From contig NZ_CP088022.1 in assembly GCF_013373795.3 (NCBI RefSeq), forward strand, positions 1,984,001 through 2,048,000: DNA of 64,000 nt. The letters are read 5' to 3'. A program made the translations under genes and the position numbers. Shown one piece after another: positions 62,856 to 64,000 of the stretch; position 1 is the stretch's first letter, and each line of letters begins with the position of its first letter. The notes beneath the pieces were generated by a model, which did no database searches, was not told the DNA's origin, and saw only the letters and a program-made list of their open reading frames with translations. Source of the DNA: Bradyrhizobium quebecense. Lineage in GTDB: Bacteria > Pseudomonadota > Alphaproteobacteria > Rhizobiales > Xanthobacteraceae.

Positions 62856-62868
62856 CGCGGGCGCTCAC

Positions 62869-63948
62869 TCAGCGCAATTTCCCGCGCGCCGTCACCGGCA
62901 ACGCGCCGATGATCTCCTCGCCGCGCACCATCACGACCTCGTCCATCATGTTGACGACGACGCAAACGTGATTGGGCACGATCCGCACGACGTCGCCGAC
63001 GTTGGGCCGCGTGTTGCTGCGGGAGAGGTCGAGGAAGCCGTGCTCCTCGGCAAAGCGTGCGATCTTGGCCTCGGGATGTTCGAGGATCAGGCCGTGGCCT
63101 TCGAGGCCGCCGGTGTCCGAGGTCAGCGTCTTGGAGCCGGCATCGAGGATGCCGCGCTCGGGGCCGGCGCGGCTGACCACGGTGGAATAGACATGCAGCG
63201 CGCAATCGTCCCAGGTCGCGACGCCGGCCGCGACCTGCATGCGGTCATTGTAGATATAGGTGCCGAAGCGGTGCTCGGTGCCGCCCTTCAGTCTGCCGAG
63301 ATTGACGAGGTTCGGCGTACCGCCGGTCGAGACGATTGTCGCATCGAGGCCGTGGGCGCGCACGCCGGCCAGCGCCTCGTCGTAGAACTTCTGCGCGTCG
63401 GCCCAGCCGGTCTCGGTCGGGTACAGCATGAAGCCGGCGAAGGTCAGGCCTTTCGAGCCCGCGATCTCGCGCGCCAGCGCGATCGCCTCGGCCGGGGTCT
63501 CGACGCCGGCGCGCTTGCGCCCGGTGTCGCATTCGACGACGACCGAGAGCGGGCGACCGGACGCGGCTGCTGCCTTCGGCAGATCGCCGACCACGACCGA
63601 ATTGTCGGCCGCGACGGTGACGTTGGCCTTGCCCTGCAGGGCGCCGAGCCGCGCCATCTTCTCGTCGCCGAGCAGATTGTAGCTGATCAGGATATCGTCG
63701 ATGCCGCTGTCGGCCATGATCTCGGCCTCGCCGAGCTTCTGGCAGGTGATGCCCTTGGCTCCGGCCTTGATCTGCAGCTGCGCCAGCATCGGATTCTTGT
63801 GCGTCTTGATATGTGGCCGGTTGGCGATGCCGGCCTCGTCGCAGGCCTTCTGGATGCGCGCGATGTTGCGTTCGACACGGTCCATGTCGATCACGGCGCA
63901 GGGCGTGCCGTATTCCTTGGCGATCTTGGCGGCGAGGGGCGTGGTCAT
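62869..63948 (-). CDS. DSD1-family PLP-dependent D-serine/D-threonine enzyme
   Basis: A 359-aa fold-III PLP enzyme of the D-threonine aldolase / D-serine dehydratase group. The PLP lysine is K48 (RPHIKTHKNPMLAQL). The metal site near the C terminus reads NHVCVVV, with H327 and C329; the H-x-C pair is that of D-serine dehydratase, whereas D-threonine aldolases use H-x-D. This points to elimination of D-serine rather than aldol cleavage, though the substrate could be a beta-hydroxy D-amino acid. It converges on the LysR gene. Confidence 0.88.
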   Translation of the reverse strand: MTTPLAAKIAKEYGTPCAVIDMDRVERNIARIQKACDEAGIANRPHIKTHKNPMLAQLQIKAGAKGITCQKLGEAEIMADSGIDDILISYNLLGDEKMARLGALQGKANVTVAADNSVVVGDLPKAAAASGRPLSVVVECDTGRKRAGVETPAEAIALAREIAGSKGLTFAGFMLYPTETGWADAQKFYDEALAGVRAHGLDATIVSTGGTPNLVNLGRLKGGTEHRFGTYIYNDRMQVAAGVATWDDCALHVYSTVVSRAGPERGILDAGSKTLTSDTGGLEGHGLILEHPEAKIARFAEEHGFLDLSRSNTRPNVGDVVRIVPNHVCVVVNMMDEVVMVRGEEIIGALPVTARGKLR

Positions 63949-63968
63949 GATGTCTCTTCTCCGGCCTC

Positions 63969-64000
63969 GTAGGATGGGTAGAGCGCAGCGAAACCCATCG
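63969..64000. repeat. Half palindromic element at the window edge
   Basis: GTAGGATGGGTAGAGCGCAGCGAAACCCATC-type sequence running off the right edge. Likely one arm of another palindromic repeat; the partner arm is outside the window. Confidence 0.5.

Overview
The window reads as chromosomal DNA of a Bradyrhizobium-like alphaproteobacterium (Rhizobiales). This is inferred from high GC, dense third-position G/C codon use, a large catabolic gene load, many ABC/MFS transporters and CoA-ester enzymes, and many intergenic palindromic repeats. I see no rRNA, tRNA, CRISPR array, phage, plasmid or insertion-sequence genes.

Region by region: 0-5.8 kb is an iron-uptake operon: TonB-dependent siderophore receptor, PiuC-type Fe(II)/2-oxoglutarate dioxygenase, ExbB, ExbD, TonB. 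5.8-10.4 kb holds an orphan LivK-like binding protein, a small membrane protein, a site-2 protease, an EamA transporter and a divergent LysR regulator. 10.4-22.5 kb is a sugar-acid catabolic locus: two SDR dehydrogenases, an IlvD/Edd dehydratase, a LacI regulator, a CUT1 ABC importer (ATPase, Tat-type binding protein, two permeases), a DenD-like dehydrogenase, a PfkB kinase and a KDPG-type aldolase. Two near-identical operator-like palindromes sit in the two gaps flanking the LacI gene.

22.5-30.7 kb is an acyl-CoA degradation block: SCP-x thiolase, CoA ligase, CaiB/BaiF CoA transferase, an acyl-CoA dehydrogenase whose catalytic Glu appears relocated, a thiolase-like protein lacking the nucleophilic Cys paired with a DUF35 protein (an arrangement like the Ltp2/DUF35 retro-aldolases), a 33-residue membrane protein, and a carboxymuconolactone-decarboxylase-like protein. 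30.9-35.8 kb carries a three-domain glutaminase-STAS-cyclic-nucleotide-binding fusion, then a stand-alone biotinyl domain and an IclR/carboxyltransferase pair sharing a repeated operator.

At 36.0-36.7 kb two divergent 5'-truncated gene remnants (patatin-like, acetoacetate decarboxylase) abut: a deletion scar. 36.7-49.6 kb is mixed: MFS transporters, a thiolase, a ParB-domain protein, a YdeP/FdhF molybdoenzyme, a crotonase, a thioesterase, TetR, and a winged-helix/TPR regulator with a DUF1127 gene beside it. 49.6-55.4 kb is the valine catabolic operon (LysR, MmsA, isobutyryl-CoA dehydrogenase, 3-hydroxyisobutyryl-CoA hydrolase, MmsB). 55.5-64 kb continues with an acyl-CoA synthetase, MaoC hydratase, a 48-residue exported peptide, an MFE-2-like SDR, a flavoprotein, an MFS/LysR divergent pair and a D-serine dehydratase-like enzyme.

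No wholly unfamiliar multi-gene system is evident. The strongest leads are the Cys-less thiolase/DUF35 pair in its CoA block, the glutaminase fusion, the two regulator/operator pairs, the deletion scar and the unlisted small membrane proteins.
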